Counted from the stretch's first letter, positions 53,049 through 62,137 are shown. The stretch: 64,000 nucleotides of DNA from Duganella sp. CF402 (GCF_900109645.1 NZ_FOBG01000001.1:124001-188000); one strand, 5' to 3'. The notes: a model not told the origin generated them from the letters alone. A program made the numbers and translations.

Positions 53049-53890
53049 GGGGTCAGCATCTGGCACATGTCGTGGTACATTTTTTCGCTCTCCTGGAAGG
53101 TGCGCGCGCAGGCCACCGTGCTCAGGTCGAGCGCCTGCCAGGCCGGCAGCGACAGCGGCGGCGCCTGGTCGTCGTCCTGCTCGGCCAGGTCGAGCGCGTG
53201 CGCCAGCGCATTGGCCAGGTGCACCAGCGTGGCCAGCGGCAGCGCCGTGCCCGGCGGCGCCGGCGGCGGCGCCTGGTGGTGGTGCGCCACGGCGGCCTGG
53301 ATCGCCGGCGGGAATTTCCAGTGCGCGGCCAGCGCCGCCCCCACCGCCGCGTGGTCGAGGCCGAACACGGCCTGCTGGGCGGTGGCGTCCATGCAGTCGT
53401 GCTGGCGCTGGTAGGCGACCGCCTGCTGGTACTGCGCCGGGTAGCGGGTGGCCAGCACCAGCGTGCCGAGGTCGTGCAGCAGGCCGGCGGTGAAGGCGGT
53501 GTCCGGGCTGATACGGCAGTGCGGCGCCAGCACGCGCGCGCACACCGCGCTGGCGATGGCGTGGCGCCAGAACACGTTGAAGTCCAGTCCGCTGGCCGGC
53601 GCCGGCTGGAAGCTGCCGGTGACGGCGCAGGCGGTCACCAGCGTGCGGATGCTGTGGAAGCCCAGCACCGAGATCGCCTGCTGGATGGTGGTGACCTTGG
53701 ACGGCATGCCGTAGAACGAGGAATTGGCCAGCCGCAGGGTCTTGGCGGTGAGCGCCTGGTCGAGGGTGATGCGGGTGGCCAGCGCGTGGGCGTCGAGGTC
53801 TTCCTGGTCGATGCTGGCCAGCAGTTCGCTGACCACCGCCGGCAGCGAGGGCAGGTCGTGCACGGCGCGGATGACGTCGTCGGCGTTCAT
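53045..53890 (-). CDS. HDOD-domain signalling protein
   Basis: 281 aa, HDOD domain at about 12-205 (LPSLPAVVSELLASIDQ, NSSFYG, GLLHDLGTLVLA). HDOD proteins are regulatory, without firm catalysis, and some bind c-di-GMP. Gly-Pro-Ala linker after about 215. Overlaps both neighbours by four bases. Confidence 0.9.
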   Translation of the reverse strand: MNADDVIRAVHDLPSLPAVVSELLASIDQEDLDAHALATRITLDQALTAKTLRLANSSFYGMPSKVTTIQQAISVLGFHSIRTLVTACAVTGSFQPAPASGLDFNVFWRHAIASAVCARVLAPHCRISPDTAFTAGLLHDLGTLVLATRYPAQYQQAVAYQRQHDCMDATAQQAVFGLDHAAVGAALAAHWKFPPAIQAAVAHHHQAPPPAPPGTALPLATLVHLANALAHALDLAEQDDDQAPPLSLPAWQALDLSTVACARTFQESEKMYHDMCQMLTP

Positions 53891-54225
53891 ACCTGCTCCA
53901 TGCGGTAGACGCGCAGCTGGGCCAGCAGCGCCTGGCTGCCGCCATAGTCCGCGCAGTGGCGGAACAGATGCTCCAGCCGTTGCAGGCGCAGCGCCCGCGC
54001 CCGCGCCAGCGCTTCCGGGTCGGGCGCGTCCTCCTCGGTCCAGACCACGCAGCGCTCGACGCCGCGCCGGCGCAGCGCGGCCAGCACTGGCGCGGTCAGC
54101 GCGGCGTCCTGCGGCAGCAGCACGCTGCCGTTGGCGTCGAGCAGGGCGTCGGCCAGCGTCATGCCGGCGGCGGCATGGTCGAGGTCGATCTCATTGCGCT
54201 TACTGGCCTTACTGGCGCTCATCAT
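53887..54225 (-). CDS. Small protein resembling the DUF3391 leader of HD-GYP proteins
   Basis: 112 aa. AAGMTLADALLDANGSVLLPQDAALT followed by LRRRGVERCVVW is the pattern of the segment that precedes HD domains in many HD-GYP proteins (pass level: weak to fair). As a separate gene it may act as a detached accessory of the HD/HDOD proteins. GGAGGA lies before the ATG pair at 54225/54222. Confidence 0.7.
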   Translation of the reverse strand: MMSASKASKRNEIDLDHAAAGMTLADALLDANGSVLLPQDAALTAPVLAALRRRGVERCVVWTEEDAPDPEALARARALRLQRLEHLFRHCADYGGSQALLAQLRVYRMEQV

Positions 54226-55864
54226 CGCTGTCCTCCATCAAGCTTAGGGTAATCAGGCTGCCGCGCGAGGCCGACACCGCGCCCATCGGCGCGTTGCGCA
54301 CAGCGTAGCGCCGGCCGCCGATCCGGGTCTGGTGGCGGCCATCCGGGGCGGCGCCGCCGGCGCCGAACAGCTCGGGCAGCACATGCTCGGCCGCGCAGCC
54401 GAGCAAGCCGCCGTGCTGCCGGAACAGGCTGGCGCCGGCGGCGTTGATGAAGGCGATCATGCCGGCATCGTCGAGGCCGATCACCGGCAGCGGCAGTTGC
54501 TGCAGCACGTCGCGCGCCACGCCGAGGCTGATTTCGTCGCGGCTGATCTGGCGCTGCTTTTCCTGCAGCAGCTGTTCCATGCGGCGGTTGGCGGCCGCCA
54601 GTTCGAGGTTGGCGGTACGCACCTCAAGGTGCAGGCGCTGGTTGTCGTCGGCGATTTCCTTGACGCGGAAGGCGTCGGCGATGTGGCTGCGCAGCTGTTC
54701 GTCGTCCCACGGCTTGGTGAGGAATTTGTAGATCGCGCCCTCGTTGACGGCGTCAGTCACCGACTGCAGTTCGGTATAGCCGGACAGCATGATGCGGATG
54801 GTGTCGGGCGCCAGCTCGCGCGCCTTGCGCAGGAAGTCGGCGCCCAGCATGCCCGGCATGCGCTGGTCGGAGACGATCACGTCGACCTGCTGCTGCGCCA
54901 GGATCTCCAGCCCCTGCGGGCCGTCGTTGGCGGTGTGGATCTGGTACTGCTCGCCGCGCAGCAGGCGCTTGAGCGCGGCCAGGATATTCGGCTCGTCGTC
55001 GACCAGCAGCAAGCGGCGCGGCGGCTTGTGCATGCGCAGCAGGTGCGGCGGCAGGCACGGCGCCCCGGCCAGCCACTGCTGCAGCGCGCCGGCGGCCATC
55101 GGCTGGGCGAAGAAATAGCCCTGGATCTGGTCGCACATATTGCGGCGCAGGAAGTCGCACTGGCCCTCGGTCTCCACGCCTTCGGCCACCACGTTCATGC
55201 CGAGATGGTGGGCCATCGCGATGATGCTTTGCGACATGGCGGCGTCGCTGCTGCTGCTGACCACGTCGCGGATGAACTCGGCATCGATCTTGATGGCGTC
55301 GAACGGATAGCGTTTCAGGCTGCTGAGCGAGGCGTGGCCGGTGCCGAAGTCGTCCAGCGTCAGGCACAGGCCGCGCTGCTTGAAGCCGGCCAGCACTTCA
55401 TCGCAGCGGGCGCCGGCCTCGGTCAGGGCGGCCTCGGTGATCTCCAGGCTGAGCGCGTCGGCCGCCAGCCCGTGCCGGTCCAGCGTGGCCGCCACCTCGG
55501 CGCCGAAGCCGGGCGCGAGGAACTGGCTGGCGTCGACATTGATGGCCACCTTCAGGTGCGGACGGCCGCTGTGGCGCCAGCTGTGCAGGTCGCCGCAGGC
55601 CTGGCGCAGCACCCACAGGCCAACCGCCGCCATCTGGCCGGAGGCCTCGGCCTGCGGCAGGAAATCCTGCGCCGTCAGCAATCCCAGCGTGGGATGGCGC
55701 CAGCGCACCAGCGCCTCCAGGCTGACCACGGCCCCGCTTCGCAGGTCGACCAGCGGCTGGTACAGCAGCAGCAACTGGTCCTGTGCCAGGGCCAGCGCCA
55801 GCGCGGCAGTGAAGTGCGTGCCTGCAGGCTGCTCAAAACTGGACGGTGGCGAGAGCTGGTGCAT
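54209..55864 (-). CDS. EAL-REC-PAS c-di-GMP phosphodiesterase
   Basis: 551 aa in unusual order: EAL domain first (about 18-265, EAL at 50-52, DDFGTG at 171-176, EGVET at 228-232, all catalytic motifs intact), REC in the middle (about 284-400, Asp333 in VSDQRMPGM, KPWDDEQ), PAS last (about 440-540). A phosphorylation-gated phosphodiesterase is the natural reading. First gene of the six-gene operon; AAGGAGC precedes its ATG. Confidence 0.92.
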   Translation of the reverse strand: MHQLSPPSSFEQPAGTHFTAALALALAQDQLLLLYQPLVDLRSGAVVSLEALVRWRHPTLGLLTAQDFLPQAEASGQMAAVGLWVLRQACGDLHSWRHSGRPHLKVAINVDASQFLAPGFGAEVAATLDRHGLAADALSLEITEAALTEAGARCDEVLAGFKQRGLCLTLDDFGTGHASLSSLKRYPFDAIKIDAEFIRDVVSSSSDAAMSQSIIAMAHHLGMNVVAEGVETEGQCDFLRRNMCDQIQGYFFAQPMAAGALQQWLAGAPCLPPHLLRMHKPPRRLLLVDDEPNILAALKRLLRGEQYQIHTANDGPQGLEILAQQQVDVIVSDQRMPGMLGADFLRKARELAPDTIRIMLSGYTELQSVTDAVNEGAIYKFLTKPWDDEQLRSHIADAFRVKEIADDNQRLHLEVRTANLELAAANRRMEQLLQEKQRQISRDEISLGVARDVLQQLPLPVIGLDDAGMIAFINAAGASLFRQHGGLLGCAAEHVLPELFGAGGAAPDGRHQTRIGGRRYAVRNAPMGAVSASRGSLITLSLMEDSDDERQ

Positions 55865-55965
55865 TGACGCTCCTTGCAGGAGACTAGCCGGCCTGGAGTG
55901 ACCGCTTAGGCCGATTATAGAACCAGCCTTGTTGTTTTGGTCACACCGTTCGACATTTTCGCCGT

Positions 55966-56008
55966 CGTGCGCAAACGTACGGAAACACCGTCCAACAGCA
56001 GCGATACT
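55966..56008 (+). promoter_or_regulatory. Class II Crp/Fnr-type promoter I (glycine-zipper gene)
   Basis: CGTGCG-CAAA-CGTACG, 21 bases, GATACT. About 10 kb from the nearest other site, but with the same spacing. Confidence 0.65.
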
Positions 56009-56035
56009 GATGTCAACTCAGACTGGGAGAACATC

Positions 56036-56587
56036 ATGAGCACCATTATCGCCGGGCATTTTCAGTTGCAAGATGAAATCGCCAATGCGCGACAGGCACT
56101 GCTGGACGCCGGCTTTGCCGACTCGCGCATCAGCGCGTTCTACGTCAATCCGCCGGGGCAGCACGGCGTGTATGCCTATGGCGGCGACCATGCGGTCTCG
56201 CCCGGCGCGCGCGCCAGCGACGAGGGCGTGGTGCAGGGCGGTGCGGCCGGGGCGGTGGCTGGCGCGGCGGTCGGCGCCGCCACCATCCCGCTGACCGGGC
56301 CGGTGGGGCCGGTGGTGGGCGCCTTGGTCGGGGCCCACGTCGGCTCGCTGTACAGCCTGCACAAAATGAAGGAGGCCGGCGAGCCCGACAAGGACGGCAG
56401 CAATTTGCAGCCGCCGCGCAAGTCGGGCATGCTGATCGCCGTGGCGGCCGAGGATGCGGCGCACGCGCAGCGCGCGCTGGAAGTGTTGCGGCAGCTCGGC
56501 GCCGCCGACATCGAGCGCGCCGAGGGCAGCATCAGCGGCGGCGACTGGAGCGATTTCGACCCGAATGCGCTGCCGGTGCCGGCCTGA
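56036..56587 (+). CDS. Glycine-zipper domain protein with paired ACT-like ends
   Basis: 183 aa. N-terminal segment ISAFYVNPPGQHG resembles the 'general stress protein 17M-like' fold, then a glycine zipper (about 67-105, GAAGAVAGAAVGAA), then a second alpha/beta segment (MLIAVAAEDAAHAQRALEVLR). Stress-linked membrane association is inferred. GGGAG precedes the start. Transcribed from promoter I. Confidence 0.8.
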   Translation: MSTIIAGHFQLQDEIANARQALLDAGFADSRISAFYVNPPGQHGVYAYGGDHAVSPGARASDEGVVQGGAAGAVAGAAVGAATIPLTGPVGPVVGALVGAHVGSLYSLHKMKEAGEPDKDGSNLQPPRKSGMLIAVAAEDAAHAQRALEVLRQLGAADIERAEGSISGGDWSDFDPNALPVPA

Positions 56588-56728
56588 GGGCGGAGCGCAT
56601 CGGGCAACAGTGTCGGCCTGTTATCTCTCTTTAGTCGCGCGCTGTTGCTTATCCGAGACGAAGGCTGCGCGCTGAGCAATTTTCGGTATGATAGTCGCTA
56701 AACACCAACCGAAGCGTGGGAGGCGGCA

Positions 56729-57091
56729 ATGACACAGGCATGGCTAGTGCTCACTCGTCCGGACGGGCGCAATGTGACGGCGCCGTCCGAGGCCCAGATG
56801 GCGTCCGCGCTGGCCGATATCTACGGCGGCAAGATCGTCGCTGCCGATGGCGGCCCCGGCAGCGCAGTGCTGCGCTTCGGCTACGATGATGGTTTGATGT
56901 ACGAGATGGAAATCTCGACCGGCGGCGCGGTGCGCTTTGCCGAATGGTCGGACCGCGATTGCGAAATCGCGCTGGCCTCGCCGCGCACCATGACGGTGGC
57001 GGCCCAGGCCGATGCCCTGCAGCTGTGGCGCCTGATGGCGCAGCGGCAGGTGGCGAAGATCCGCAGCCAGCCCTGGCTGTCCGATGATTAA
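56729..57091 (+). CDS. Small conserved hypothetical protein
   Basis: 120 aa, soluble, mixed alpha/beta; strands such as SAVLRFGYDDGLMYEMEI. GGGAGG lies before the ATG. A TATGAT -10-like hexamer precedes it at 56686-56691. Family not recognised. Confidence 0.75.
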   Translation: MTQAWLVLTRPDGRNVTAPSEAQMASALADIYGGKIVAADGGPGSAVLRFGYDDGLMYEMEISTGGAVRFAEWSDRDCEIALASPRTMTVAAQADALQLWRLMAQRQVAKIRSQPWLSDD

Positions 57092-57097
57092 CGATGG

Positions 57098-57472
57098 CTA
57101 GCGTCCGTGCTGTTCCAGCCGGGTCTGGCACTTGATGCAGAAGCGGGCCTCGGGCCGCGCGTTCAGGCGCGAGTAGCCGATCGGCTCGCCGCAATGTTCA
57201 CATAATCCATAACTCTGTTCGCTGAACTTGGCCAGCGCGTGGCGCACGATGTCCAATTGACGCGCCGTGTGCCCGGCCGCCTCGTGCACGGCGGCGTGCA
57301 GCGTGCGCTGGCTGGCGTTGTCGGCCGGCGAGGCTTCGGCCACGTGCGGCAGCGGCTGGCGCAGGTCGGTGCTGCGATCGAGGTCATCCGCCAACTGGCT
57401 GAGCAAGGCTGTGCTGGCACGCTCGAGGCGCGCCTGCAGGGCTTGCCATTGCTGATCGTCCAGTCCGTTCAT
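57098..57472 (-). CDS. TraR/DksA-family zinc-finger protein
   Basis: 124 aa: helical coiled-coil part then a four-Cys zinc finger CEHCG ... CIKC (about 93-116) as in DksA C4 types. DksA-like proteins act in the RNA polymerase secondary channel. The coiled-coil tip lacks the usual DxxDxA, having ASPADNASQ nearby, so activity like DksA is not assured. Confidence 0.88.
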   Translation of the reverse strand: MNGLDDQQWQALQARLERASTALLSQLADDLDRSTDLRQPLPHVAEASPADNASQRTLHAAVHEAAGHTARQLDIVRHALAKFSEQSYGLCEHCGEPIGYSRLNARPEARFCIKCQTRLEQHGR

Positions 57473-57522
57473 GCGTTGGTTGTACTCCTTACCGCATTGG
57501 ACTGGCGCGCGGCAGAATCGTT

Positions 57523-57915
57523 CTACAGCGCGTCGAGATGGTGCTTGATTTTTTCCAGCGGGGCCAGCACGTGGTCCGGTTTGCCGGTGGCAATGGCGGC
57601 GGCCAGCGACAGCAGCTCGGCGCTGAAGTCCAGCAGATCCTTGAAATGGTTGATCTTGTCGATCGCGGCCTGGGCGCGTTCGGTCACGGCCAGCAGCTGC
57701 AGCTGGGCGGCGTCCAGGCCGGCAGCGGCCAGGTGGGCGGCGTCGAGATACAGGCTGTCGGCCTGGGTGCGCAGGGCGATCTCATTGTCGAACAGCGCTT
57801 GCGTTTGCTCGCGCGGCGTGCCGGCGCGGATCGCCTTCATCAACTGCACGTGCAGGGCGTTGGCGCTGGCCGACAGGCGGTCAGCCAGGGCTTCGATATC
57901 GGTGGCCTGGGTCAT
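57523..57915 (-). CDS. Helical hypothetical protein
   Basis: 130 aa, almost wholly alpha-helical, acidic, no signal. GGAGACGCC before the ATG. Lies 12 bases after the lipoprotein gene on the same strand, so probably co-transcribed with it. No family recognised. Confidence 0.75.
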   Translation of the reverse strand: MTQATDIEALADRLSASANALHVQLMKAIRAGTPREQTQALFDNEIALRTQADSLYLDAAHLAAAGLDAAQLQLLAVTERAQAAIDKINHFKDLLDFSAELLSLAAAIATGKPDHVLAPLEKIKHHLDAL

Positions 57916-57927
57916 GGCGTCTCCGGA

Positions 57928-58698
57928 TCAGGGTTGCGGGGGAAGTTGCGCCACCAGCGCGCGGTGCTTCTGCTCGATGGCGTCCAGGTTCTTGCGCGCC
58001 AGCGTAGTGCGCAGGCCGGCCAGCCGGTACTCCTTGCTCTTCTCCTGCTGCTGCACGCGCGACAGGGCCAGCAGCAGGCGGTCACGCTGCGGATCGAGAT
58101 AGGGGATTTCCGTTTCCAGCATGCCCAGCACCGTGCGCGCTTCATTGTCGCTGGTCTTGTCGTACAGGCGCAGCAGGGTGCGCATGGCGTCCAGCAGTTC
58201 CTGCACCGGCTGGTTGCCTTCGCGCAGGATATCGTTGACCGCCTGTTCCTGCAGCGGCCGCGTGACGCCGCGCGCGATCAGGCGGGTGAGGCCGGCGAAG
58301 GCGTTGACGTGGCGGTCTTCGAGGCCAGAGTCGGGCCAGGCCTTGATGCCGCCGCCGATATTCTTGACCTGATCTTCCAGATCGTACTGGCTGTCGCCGG
58401 CCAGCTTGCCCAGCGTTTGCATATACGCTTGCAGGCCGGTGTGCAGCTTGGCGAAATCGTCGCAGGCTTGCTGACGGCGGGCGTCGAGCTGCTGCTCGCT
58501 GGCGTTGGCGGCGGGGGAGAGGAAGGGCTGCTCGCGCTGGTAAGTGTAGCGGTAGCGCTCGGTCAGCTCGTGATAGGCGCCGAGCTTGGGCGAGTCGGCG
58601 GCGAAGGCGCGCACCTCGGCCATGCGCGGAGTGCTGCTGGCGCAGCCGGTGAGGATGGCCAGCAAGCCGAGGATGAAGAACAGGCGGGACAGTTTCAT
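57928..58698 (-). CDS. Lipoprotein, helical, unknown function
   Basis: 256 aa from the ATG at 58698 (GGAG seven bases before it). Lipobox LTGC at about 17-20. The mature part is charged and helical (ARRQQACDDFAKLHTGLQAY). A degenerate copy of the class II repeat lies at 58750-58765. Envelope-anchored; family unknown. Confidence 0.8.
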   Translation of the reverse strand: MKLSRLFFILGLLAILTGCASSTPRMAEVRAFAADSPKLGAYHELTERYRYTYQREQPFLSPAANASEQQLDARRQQACDDFAKLHTGLQAYMQTLGKLAGDSQYDLEDQVKNIGGGIKAWPDSGLEDRHVNAFAGLTRLIARGVTRPLQEQAVNDILREGNQPVQELLDAMRTLLRLYDKTSDNEARTVLGMLETEIPYLDPQRDRLLLALSRVQQQEKSKEYRLAGLRTTLARKNLDAIEQKHRALVAQLPPQP

Positions 58699-58765
58699 GG
58701 GCACTCCACAGTTGGTGGGACGATTGTTGCCGGTTGTGAACTCCTGTGTGTTGCGCGAGCGCAGA

Positions 58766-59545
58766 CTAAGTGGTCAGCGTCTGTCGCCAGCTCAGACCGG
58801 CTTCGGTGCCGGCGGCCGGGATGTATTCGCAGCCGAGCCAGCCGTCGTAGCCGAGCTGGTCGATGAAGGCGAACAGGTGGCGGTAATTGATCTCGCCGGT
58901 GCCCGGCTCGTGGCGGCCGGGCGTGTCGGCGACCTGCATGTGCTTGATGAGCGGCAGGTTGGCCTTGATGGTGTTGGACAGCTCGCCCTCCATGCGCTGC
59001 ATGTGATAGATGTCGTACTGCAGGAACAGATTGGGGCAGGCCGCTTCGCGGATGATCTCGATGGCCTGGGCGCTGCGGTTGAGGAAATAGCCGGGCATGT
59101 CGTAGTGATTGATCGGCTCGATCAGCAGATTGATGCCGTGCGGCTGCAGCTGCTGGGCGGCGTAGCGCAGATTCTCGATGTACGTAGCGCGCGCCAGCTC
59201 GGTGCTGACGCCGGGCGGCAGCTTGCCGGCCATGCAGTGCAGCTGCGTGACGCCAAGCGCGGCGGCATACGCCAGCGCGGTAGCGACGCCGCTACGGAAT
59301 TCATCGATGCGATGCGGATCGCAAGCCATGCCGCGTTCGCCGGCATCCCAGTCGCCGGGAGGCAGGTTGAACAGGACCAGCTTGAGTTGAAATTGCTTGA
59401 GCAGCGCCGCGATCTGGCCGGGCTCGTAAGCGTAAGGGAAGAGAAACTCAACCGCCTCAAAGCCGGCCTGTCGGGCGCGGGCGAAGCGATCGAGGAACGG
59501 CGCGTCGGAAAACAACATCGACAGGTTGGCGGCGAATTGGGGCAT
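58766..59545 (-). CDS. hyi: Hydroxypyruvate isomerase
   Basis: 259 aa TIM-barrel of the AP-endonuclease-2/xylose-isomerase fold. Metal and substrate residues in EPINHYDMPGYF (about 143-154), QYDIYHMQRMEG (about 177-188) and CEYIPA (about 239). Interconverts hydroxypyruvate and tartronate semialdehyde in glyoxylate use, or the similar OtnI reaction. No glyoxylate genes adjoin. Confidence 0.9.
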   Translation of the reverse strand: MPQFAANLSMLFSDAPFLDRFARARQAGFEAVEFLFPYAYEPGQIAALLKQFQLKLVLFNLPPGDWDAGERGMACDPHRIDEFRSGVATALAYAAALGVTQLHCMAGKLPPGVSTELARATYIENLRYAAQQLQPHGINLLIEPINHYDMPGYFLNRSAQAIEIIREAACPNLFLQYDIYHMQRMEGELSNTIKANLPLIKHMQVADTPGRHEPGTGEINYRHLFAFIDQLGYDGWLGCEYIPAAGTEAGLSWRQTLTT

Positions 59546-59606
59546 GAAGGATAGCGGACTGTGGTTGAGCCGCTATCCTAATCCAAATGCCGGATTGCTG
59601 GCGCGT

Positions 59607-61037
59607 TTATCGGCCGCGACCACCCGAGCGGTGCTGGGCCGCGGAGCGCGGCGCACCTCCGCCCGCGTTGCCGCTGCGCGGCGCGCCGCCACCATTGCCG
59701 CCGGTACGCGGTGCACCACCGCCACCGTTGCCGCCGGCCGAGCGTGGCTTGTTGCCGCCGCCATTGCCGCCGCCATTGCCGCCGCCAGCATTGCGCGGTG
59801 CGCCGCCCGAACGGCCGCCACCACCGCCGTTGCGATGGCCAGGGCCACCACTACGCAGCTGGATCGGCTGCGCACGTGCGCTTGGATCCGGTTCGAAGCC
59901 CGGGATCACGTCACGCGGCAAGGTCTGCTTGATCAGCTTTTCGATGTCCTTCAACATCTGATGCTCGTCCACGCACACCAGCGATACCGCTTCGCCGGTG
60001 GCGCCGGCGCGGCCGGTACGGCCGATACGGTGCACATAGTCTTCCGGCACGTTCGGCAGGTCGTAGTTGACCACGTGCGGCAGCTGGTCGATGTCGATGC
60101 CGCGCGCGGCGATGTCAGTGGCCACCAGCACTTGCAGCTTGTTGTCCTTGAATTCGGACAGCGCCTTGGTGCGCGCCGACTGGCTCTTGTTGCCGTGGAT
60201 GGCCATCGCGCCGATGCCGTCTTTTTCCAGCTGTTCCACCAGCTTGTTGGCGCCATGCTTGGTGCGGGTGAAGACCAGCACCTGGTGCCAGTTATTCGAT
60301 TTGATCAGGTGCGCCAGCATCGGGTGTTTCTTGTCGCGGTCCACCGGGTGGATTTTCTGCGCGATGACTTCCACCGTCGAGTTGCGGCGCGCCACTTCGA
60401 TGGTGGCCGGCTTGTCCAGCAGGCCGTCGGCCAGCGCCTTGATCTCGTCCGAGAAGGTGGCCGAGAACAGCAGGTTCTGGCGCTTCGGCGGCAGCTTGGC
60501 CAGCACTTTGCGGATGTCGCGGATGAAGCCCATGTCGAGCATGCGGTCGGCTTCGTCCAGCACCAGGATTTCAATCTTCGTCAGGTCGACCGTGCCCTGG
60601 TCCATGTGGTCCAGCAGACGGCCCGGCGTCGCCACCAGGATGTCGATGCCGTGTTTCAGCTGCTTGATCTGCGGGTTGATGCCGACGCCGCCAAAGATCA
60701 CGGCCGAGTTCAGGTTGGTGTATTTGCCGTACACCCGCACGCTTTCCTCGACCTGGGCCGCCAGTTCGCGGGTCGGGGTCAGGATCAGGGCGCGGATCGC
60801 GCGCGGCGATTTATTGCTGGTCAGCTTGCTGCCGACCGCGTCGGTCGACAGGCGGTGCAGCAGCGGCAGGGTGAAGCCTGCCGTCTTGCCGGTGCCGGTT
60901 TGTGCGCCTGCCAGCAGGTCGCCGCCGTTCAGCACGGCAGGGATCGCCTGCTGCTGGATAGGAGTAGGCGAGGTGTAGCCGGTTTCGGCTACAGCGCGGA
61001 CGAGGGCTTCGGACAAACCGAGGGTAGAGAATGACAT
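59607..61037 (-). CDS. rhlE: DEAD-box RNA helicase RhlE
   Basis: 476 aa: Q motif ([13 protein letters not shown]), AQTGTGKT (about 46-53), [18 protein letters not shown], and [10 protein letters not shown]. After about 385 the tail is low-complexity Gly/Asn/Arg with basic patches, typical of RhlE RNA-binding tails. Used in ribosome assembly and mRNA turnover, often cold-induced. The ATG at 61037 matches the family start MSFSTLGLS; no ribosome site is obvious. Confidence 0.95.
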   Translation of the reverse strand: MSFSTLGLSEALVRAVAETGYTSPTPIQQQAIPAVLNGGDLLAGAQTGTGKTAGFTLPLLHRLSTDAVGSKLTSNKSPRAIRALILTPTRELAAQVEESVRVYGKYTNLNSAVIFGGVGINPQIKQLKHGIDILVATPGRLLDHMDQGTVDLTKIEILVLDEADRMLDMGFIRDIRKVLAKLPPKRQNLLFSATFSDEIKALADGLLDKPATIEVARRNSTVEVIAQKIHPVDRDKKHPMLAHLIKSNNWHQVLVFTRTKHGANKLVEQLEKDGIGAMAIHGNKSQSARTKALSEFKDNKLQVLVATDIAARGIDIDQLPHVVNYDLPNVPEDYVHRIGRTGRAGATGEAVSLVCVDEHQMLKDIEKLIKQTLPRDVIPGFEPDPSARAQPIQLRSGGPGHRNGGGGGRSGGAPRNAGGGNGGGNGGGNKPRSAGGNGGGGAPRTGGNGGGAPRSGNAGGGAPRSAAQHRSGGRGR

Positions 61038-61130
61038 AGTAATTCGATAATTCAGTCGAGGATTCTTGGTTTGCGGCATCGGACTGAGCGGTGTCGCAAC
61101 TTTCAGTATAGCATCTTGTTTCAACAAGGA

Positions 61131-61158
61131 AATAAAAAAAAGGGAGCATTTGCTCCCT
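61131..61158 (-). terminator. Terminator of suhB
   Basis: AGGGAGC/GCTCCCT stem with ATTT loop, then a T-rich run (TTTTTTTATTT) on the minus strand, 28 bases after the suhB stop. Confidence 0.92.
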
Positions 61159-61185
61159 AATCTTGCATCGAGCTGTCAGGACGAC

Positions 61186-61977
61186 TTATGCGTAAGGGGT
61201 CAGCAGGCCAACCATCTGGCCGAAGATTTTCGGGCTGCCGGCGATGACGTCGCCCTTGTACAGGTACTCCGATTCGCCGTTGAACTCGCCGACGATGCCG
61301 CCCGCTTCGGTCACCAGCAGCGCGCCGCCGGCGATATCCCACGGTTTCAGGCCTTTTTCATAGAAGCCGTCCAGGCGGCCGCAGGCGACGTAGGCCAGGT
61401 CCAGCGCGGCGCTGCCGGCGCGGCGGATGCCTTGGCTGCGCTCGGCCATGATGCCGTACATTTCCAGGAATTCTTTCAGTGCGGCCGGGCTGCCGGTCTT
61501 GTAGCCGGTGGCCAGCAGGGCGTTGCTGATACGGTCCAGCTTGCCCACGCGGATGCGCTTTTCGTTCAGGTAGGCGCCGGCGCCTTTGGTGGCGGTGAAC
61601 AGGTCGTTGCGGGCCGGGTCGTAGATCACGGACTGGGTGATCACGCCGCGCTGCGACAGCGCGATCGAGATGCAGTACTGCGGGAAGCCGTGCATGAAGT
61701 TGGTGGTGCCATCGATCGGATCGATGATCCAGGTGTATTCTGCCTCGTCGTGGGCGTTGGCCGATGCGCCGGATTCTTCGCCCAGGAAGGCGTGGTCAGG
61801 GTAGGCCTTGGACAGGACTTCGATGATGGCTTGTTCAGCCGCCTGATCGACGTCGGTGACGTAGTCCTTGTGTTCTTTCTCGGTGACGATCACGCGGTCG
61901 AGGTCGAACGAGGCACGGTTGATGACGGCGGCGGCGCGGCGCGCGGCTTTCACGGCCGTATTAATCATTGGATGCAT
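61186..61977 (-). CDS. suhB: Inositol-1-monophosphatase SuhB
   Basis: 263 aa: metal sites GEESG (about 67-71), DPIDGTTNF (about 85-93) and WDIAGGALLVTEAGG (about 211-225). Dephosphorylates inositol phosphate; in E. coli SuhB also joins rRNA antitermination complexes. Start taken at the second ATG (61977); 61980 is equally possible. Divergent from trmJ, a common betaproteobacterial arrangement. Confidence 0.95.
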   Translation of the reverse strand: MHPMINTAVKAARRAAAVINRASFDLDRVIVTEKEHKDYVTDVDQAAEQAIIEVLSKAYPDHAFLGEESGASANAHDEAEYTWIIDPIDGTTNFMHGFPQYCISIALSQRGVITQSVIYDPARNDLFTATKGAGAYLNEKRIRVGKLDRISNALLATGYKTGSPAALKEFLEMYGIMAERSQGIRRAGSAALDLAYVACGRLDGFYEKGLKPWDIAGGALLVTEAGGIVGEFNGESEYLYKGDVIAGSPKIFGQMVGLLTPYA

Positions 61978-62137
61978 CATGGGCTATTTTTCCGTATAAA
62001 AATGCTAACGCCCACCGGGGGAATTCCAGCCCGGCGGCACGACAGGGAGACAAAATGACAAAGAGCGGGGCGGCGCCGACAAGGTAGAATTCACTCTGTA
62101 ATTCACGTATCGATACCGCGCGATGGCGCTATTTTAA

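Noticed and set aside
51684..53414. 576-codon plus-strand frame opposite the PAS kinase
   Set aside because: Antisense shadow of real coding DNA; composition is His/Gln/Ala-rich and no motif is present. The same holds for frames at 54332-55867, 35404-37671, 30079-31302, 31161-32495 and 59526-61034.
58750..58765. Possible tenth class II repeat before the lipoprotein at 57928-58698 (TCTGCG-CTCG-CGCAAC, then AACAAT after 21 bases)
   Set aside because: Spacing fits, but two conserved half-site positions differ, so I left it out of the nine. Worth scoring with a proper matrix.
62107..62116. Ten-base palindrome GTATCGATAC before trmJ
   Set aside because: Short, single copy, and expected by chance in a window of this size.
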